Source: Burkholderia sp. TSV86 (GTDB lineage Bacteria > Pseudomonadota > Gammaproteobacteria > Burkholderiales > Burkholderiaceae). Taken from it: a stretch of 41,386 nucleotides of DNA. Within the stretch, counting starts at the first letter, position 1; the number at the start of each line of letters is the position of its first letter. Shown piece after piece: positions 37,731 to 41,386 of the stretch. The stretch covers positions 1 to 41,386 of the forward strand of contig NZ_LOWB01000010.1 of NCBI RefSeq assembly GCF_001522865.1. Reading direction: 5' to 3'. Both the position numbers and the translations under genes were made by a program. Below the pieces are notes generated by a model. The model had not been told where the DNA came from, made no database searches, and saw only the letters and a list, made by a program, of their open reading frames with translations.

Positions 37731-37793
37731 CCTTGCGGCACACCATGCGCGTACCACCCGCTGCGCGCCGTGCGCCGAGACGATGCCCTGCGT

Positions 37794-38350
37794 TCACGGC
37801 GTAGCGGCGACACAGCGTTCATCCGGCAAGCGCGCATAGATATCGAAATCCCTCGGCCGTCCTCGCATGATCCGATACGATCGCAGTACGCCTTCACGGC
37901 AAACCCCGCATTTGCGCAGCACGCGCGCCGAATCCGGGTGAGCCGTCATCACCATGCCCTGCACGCGCAGCCAGCCGTATTCGGCAAACACCCATTCGGT
38001 TACGGCGTTGCAGACAGCCATCGCGATGCCTTTTCCCGGTATTCGGGCGCGACATCGTAAGCGATTTCCGCCGATTGGTGACGCATGGAAATCGTATGGA
38101 ATCCTATCGTGCCAGCAAGTTTTCCAGCCTGCGCGTCAACGATCGCCAAGCGCCGAACCGACTGCGGATCGGCGGATTCGATCGCATCGAATATCGGCGT
38201 GAGAGCTTGCGCGGATCGCAAATCCCAACTCGTATGCCGCGTGGCAGCCGGAGCCGACAAGTATGCATACCAGTCATGCAGATCGGCACGTTCCAGTTGC
38301 CGCAACCAGATGCCTGGATAGCCCGGCTCGGGCACAGAATCGATTCTCAT
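37794..38350 (-). pseudogene. GNAT (RimJ/RimL-type) acetyltransferase, frameshifted
   Basis: Two adjacent frames on the minus strand together make one GNAT acetyltransferase. The first (from ATG 38350) reads WLRQLERADLHDWYAYLSAP through GTIGFHTISMRHQSAEIAYD and VAPEYREK, then loses frame. The second resumes IAMAVCNAVTEWVFAEYGWL, then VMTAHPDSARVLRKCGVCRE and ends at 37794. Normally the acetyl-CoA loop would read YRxKGIA; here AAGGC before ATCGCG (about 38026-38032) lacks one base. A one-base deletion explains the break. It is either a recent pseudogene or a sequencing error. RimJ/RimL relatives acetylate N-termini or small molecules. Confidence 0.78.
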
Positions 38351-38826
38351 CGTTCGTCTCGTTCGCAAGGATGCCAAAGTTTACTGCGTCGACGCCGAGC
38401 GCACACCTAGATGGAGACGTCGAACGACCCCCGTCACACGCGCCAATCGCCGGCGCGATGAAAACCAGCGCGCAGCCCGCGCCTTCATACAGCCACGGCA
38501 GTAGCGCTGCTCCACGTGTGGTTGCAAAATCGTTGGGATCGCAACTGGATTCGCGTGGATCAACAAGGAGACGGACATCAAGCGAGCCAGCTCGCCGGTC
38601 TTTCATGAGCGGGGCCATTGCCGGAAGCGAATCGCGTGCACACCGGCATCCGCGGCCGTCTGCAAATCCGGCATCCGCGACAGCAAGCCGAACGCGCCCG
38701 CTCCGGCCAGCGGCGCGACGCCTGATCGATACTGAATATATGGCACCGGCAGGATGAGATACGGCTCGTTACCAGCTACACTTGCGCCCATCGGCAAACG
38801 GCGCTCGGCCATGAACGGAGAACCGC
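38351..38826. other. Gap between the broken GNAT gene and the methyltransferase
   Basis: About 475 bp with no supportable gene. A minus-strand frame with MKDRRAGSLDVRLLVDPRES near 38600 has no recognisable family and no Shine-Dalgarno; it may be the remains of a gene. Confidence 0.4.
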
Positions 38827-39690
38827 ATGCAAGACAAGCAAACTGCGATACCTGACAGCACAGCGGTGCGCGTCGCGCTGTGGCGCGCGCTGCACGTGCG
38901 GATCGATCCGCCGCCGCATGTGCTCGAAGACGAGATCGGCCTGCGGCTCGCCGCGCCGCCCGAAGGCTGGCGCGAGCGCCCCGACATGCATCCGCAAGGC
39001 ACGGCCGGCTATCGCGCGGCGATCGTCGCACGCGCCCGCTTCGTCGAGGATCTGGTCACTGAACGTGCGGACCAGGGTGTCGATCAGTATGTGATACTCG
39101 GCGCGGGTCTCGATACTTTCGCTCAGCGCAGGCCGGAAATCGCCTCCCGCCTGCGCGTATTCGAAGTGGACCGACCCGGCACGCAAGCATGGAAACGGCA
39201 ACGCCTGACGGAACTCGGCTTCGGCGTGCCTGCCTGGCTGACGTTCGTGCCCGTTGATTTCGAGGCAGGCGGGCTATGGCGTGACCAGTTGAGCGCCGCC
39301 GGCTTCAATGCCGCCCGGCCAGCGATCGTCGCATCGACAGGCGTATCGATGTATTTGACCCGCGACGCAATCGCGGCAACGCTACGCCAAATCGCAGCGT
39401 TCGGGCCGGGCACAACGCTTGCGATGACGTTCCTGTTGCCGCTGGATCTGATCGATCCGGCCGAGCGGGCGGAGCATCAGGCCGTGTATGAACGAGCGCG
39501 CGCCGCCGGAACGCCCTTCGTCAGTTTCTTCAGCCCGGCCGAGATCGTCGCGCTCGCCCAGCAAGCCGGCTTCGGCGACGTTCGGCACGTATCCGGACAC
39601 GACCTCGTCGAACGATATTTTTCGAAGCGGACCGACGGCTTTCGGCCGGCAAGCGGTGAGGAATTCATCGTGGCGTCGGTGCGGGCCTGA
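38827..39690 (+). CDS. LCMT-type SAM-dependent methyltransferase (TIGR00027-like)
   Basis: A 287-residue class I methyltransferase of the leucine carboxyl methyltransferase-like family common in actinobacteria and Burkholderia. The SAM-binding loop is QYVILGAGLDTFAQRRP (about 86-102), the acidic residue after strand 2 is in RVFEVDRPGTQAWKRQRL, and the later strands include TFVPVDFE and AIVASTGVSMYLTRDAI, all typical. Some relatives are polyketide or peptide O-methyltransferases; the substrate here is unknown. GGAGA lies about ten bases before the ATG. It has no operon partner. Confidence 0.85.
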   Translation: MQDKQTAIPDSTAVRVALWRALHVRIDPPPHVLEDEIGLRLAAPPEGWRERPDMHPQGTAGYRAAIVARARFVEDLVTERADQGVDQYVILGAGLDTFAQRRPEIASRLRVFEVDRPGTQAWKRQRLTELGFGVPAWLTFVPVDFEAGGLWRDQLSAAGFNAARPAIVASTGVSMYLTRDAIAATLRQIAAFGPGTTLAMTFLLPLDLIDPAERAEHQAVYERARAAGTPFVSFFSPAEIVALAQQAGFGDVRHVSGHDLVERYFSKRTDGFRPASGEEFIVASVRA

Positions 39691-40404
39691 TGCCGGCTTT
39701 CGGCGCCGCTACGGTTTCATCATATCGAAGGCCGGATCAGGGCCAGCGCGCTCGGCCACTTCGATCCGGAAACAGGTGCGTTTTAGCCCATCATGTATGC
39801 CATCTGACCACACGTACACCCGGCATAGGCCCGCTGTCCAGTGGGATCTGTTGACCGCCGTCGCCTATGCAGACGCGGGAGCGAAAAATCGAGCGGCGTC
39901 ATGCTCACACCGGCGAGCACTTCGTTTTCAAGGCGATACCCGCCTGTTTCGTCATCGTCGAGCCAGCCCCAAAGCGTCCGTGAAGGGCCATGATTGACCG
40001 CTCAGGCGCCCCATTGCGCTTCGAGACGCCATCGGAATATATGAGATTGCATCGCAACAATTCATCGTCCCGAACAGCGCGCACAGCGGCTCGCCGCCCC
40101 CCCGGCCGTTTTCCAACAGGAATGCAAGTTGAACATGCAAGAAGCGGACAAACGGCACCGAGGCCAGCCCGGCTCGTGCCGGCGCCTACCAGCAAAGGCT
40201 GTACGAACGAGTTCATATAACTCACAATTACCGCCATTCGCCACTGCTCTTCGAAGCCGCAAGGGAGCGAATCTTCACGGCAGTAATCCCAATGCAAGCA
40301 TTAAAATCCGTCCGGAAACCGCTAGCCCAGTACATCGGATTTCCCCACTCCGCAAGTGTCTTGTATCATTGCGGCTCAGTACCGTATTCAACTTCGATTT
40401 GATC
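39691..40404. other. Long gap before the H-NS-like gene
   Basis: About 710 bp with only short, overlapping frames. On the minus strand, fragments in different frames (for example GWLDDDETGGYRLENEVLAG near 39958-39899 and ALFGTMNCCDAISYIPMASR near 40078-40019) look protein-like but are interrupted, so this may be a decayed gene. I cannot name it. Confidence 0.4.
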
Positions 40405-40734
40405 GTGAACCCAACCCTCCAGGAACTTCAAGCGCAGTTGCGCGACACCAATATCCGTCTGGCAGAAGCCAAGAATGATGAAAAACGCGCAGCGCTCGCG
40501 GCATTCAAGGAACAAGTCGAGCTGTACAATATTACGCAGGACGAAGTAATGCGCGCACTCGGTTACTTGAAGCCGGAGCGCAAACGCCGTGCCGAAGCCA
40601 AGTATTACGACCCGTCATCGGGGCGCTCATGGTCCGGTCGCGGCCCGCGGCCAAAGTGGCTCGAAGGCAAGGAACTGGACGACTATCTGATCGACCGCGC
40701 CCCTAAGCCTTGGTGGCCGGGCGAAGACAATTGA
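40405..40734 (+). CDS. H-NS-family nucleoid protein, short
   Basis: A 109-residue protein. The N-terminal coiled coil (LQELQAQLRDTNIRLAEAKN, then DEKRAALAAFKEQVELYN) mediates oligomerisation; the C-terminal DNA-binding region has YYDPSSGRSWSGRGPRPKWL, the H-NS signature with RGPRPKW, followed by KELDDYLIDRAPKPWW. Such proteins bind AT-rich, often foreign, DNA and silence it. The start is uncertain: GTG 40405 gives the usual MNPTLQELQ opening, TTG 40399 is possible, and neither has a Shine-Dalgarno. A weak promoter (TTGTAT 40361-40366, TATTCA 40385-40390) would give a very short leader. Confidence 0.82.
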   Translation: MNPTLQELQAQLRDTNIRLAEAKNDEKRAALAAFKEQVELYNITQDEVMRALGYLKPERKRRAEAKYYDPSSGRSWSGRGPRPKWLEGKELDDYLIDRAPKPWWPGEDN

Positions 40735-41309
40735 GCGGCAACAATCTGCCGCCATGCATTCCGCACGGATCGTGTAGTACGCCCCGTCCATATCTGATGG
40801 ACGGGCGGATTTGGCCGTATCACATAGCCATCACGGGGCGCTCCAGTCGTTCGTCGTCCGAAATTCCCTGCCCGGCGGGCCTCGTCGAATACGCGCGTTC
40901 CGATAAATCGTTTCAGATATCGTGTCCAATTCGTCGAGCGTTCACTCATAGCTATCCGCCGTGGCGTCTTTTCCGGCGAGTCCGATGCATGTGAACGCAC
41001 ACCGCGCTGGATGTGCTGCCCGCTGACGGCAAAAATACCGCTCGTCGGCCCATACCCATTGCCGCCGGGAAGTTGCATTTCGAACGAACGCACCCAACGG
41101 GTGGCCGGGCCGCACTTATCCGTCGCCCGGACTTCTCAACGCCTCCTTCGATCGCGTATCGCAGCGCCGTCGACTCCCTCGATGGCTTCGACGCGCGTCG
41201 TCCGAGCCCCGCCCGAAAGCGACTTCCCCGCAGCGCTCTTCGAGCATGGGCGACGGCGATCGCCCAATTGCCGTCAAGAATCGGCCATCCGCAATCGCAA
41301 TGCTCCTTC
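40735..41309. other. Gap between the H-NS-like gene and the insertion-sequence end
   Basis: About 575 bp with no supportable gene. A hairpin, CCCGTCCAT (40782-40790) with ATGGACGGG (40796-40804), may terminate the H-NS-like transcript; it has no T run. The remaining frames are short and without recognisable motifs. Confidence 0.45.
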
Positions 41310-41386
41310 GTACGCGGTCTTTTAACGACGCCCCTCAGCGGTTGAGGGCAGCAGGCATTCTCCAAGGCATGAGATCGGCGTAGTCG
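41310..41386 (-). mobile_element. Possible end of an IS66-type insertion sequence
   Basis: From the right edge, the minus strand reads DYADLMPWRMPAALNR and stops at TGA (41335-41337), similar in layout to the LLPW-containing C-termini of IS66-family transposases. The stop is followed 25 bp later by GACCGCGTAC, ending at 41310; its complement GTACGCGGTC resembles the GTAAGCG terminal repeat of IS66 elements with one mismatch. The element would extend beyond the window. Only 77 bp are visible, so this is tentative. Confidence 0.45.

Noticed and set aside
40952..41365. 137-codon minus-strand frame near the right edge
   Set aside because: Crosses the apparent insertion-sequence end and has no recognisable motif.

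Overview
The window looks like chromosomal DNA of a GC-rich betaproteobacterium of the Burkholderia sensu lato group. Family content and codon use point there: an Lhr helicase of about 1,660 residues, a single-domain PPK2, a divergent pcaQ-pcaHG locus, a short H-NS-like protein with a W-S-G-R-G-P-R-P-W tail, and SoxR. Species is not assigned. Most of the window is ordinary accessory and housekeeping chromosome; two stretches stand out.

Left edge (1-1326): the N-terminus of biosynthetic threonine deaminase (ilvA, minus strand), preceded by what reads as a complete transcription attenuator: a 21-codon leader peptide with an Ile-Ile-Ile run, a pause hairpin over its stop codon, a possible antiterminator and a U-tailed terminator. 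Upstream lies a polyphosphate kinase 2.

Export cassette (1769-10189): the most interesting region. Two tiny precursors (57 and 65 residues) share a 15-residue double-glycine leader of colicin V type. Next on the same strand come a C39-peptidase ABC transporter with an intact Cys-His-Asp triad, a divergent LpxL/HtrB-like acyltransferase, a HlyD-type adaptor and an OmpW-like outer-membrane barrel, tightly packed (4-bp overlap, then gaps of 11 and 6 bp). A TolC-family channel is divergently transcribed. Together they form a complete type I secretion route for two small processed peptides. The acyltransferase and OmpW-like genes are not standard microcin parts, and no immunity or regulatory gene is visible.

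Middle (10423-25191): gamma-glutamyltranspeptidase, a YdjM-like membrane protein, the Lhr helicase, an APC-family amino acid transporter, a YCII/DGPF protein, DAHP synthase, an O-methyltransferase, then pcaQ diverging from pcaH-pcaG (protocatechuate 3,4-dioxygenase) with a recognisable PcaQ-type operator.

Right half (25192-41386): looser gene packing. It holds a small membrane protein; an AT-rich gap followed by an orphan Rieske oxygenase and an alpha/beta hydrolase; soxR; a VC0807-like membrane protein; an NYN-LOTUS putative RNase; an MFS permease diverging from a GntR/HutC regulator with twin operator candidates; a secreted metallophosphoesterase translationally coupled to a di-haem cytochrome c peroxidase, with a 13-nt poly-C tract upstream; a GNAT acetyltransferase broken by a frameshift; an LCMT-type methyltransferase; an H-NS-like protein; and, at the edge, what looks like the end of an IS66-type insertion sequence. 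Gene decay and sparse coding increase toward the right edge.
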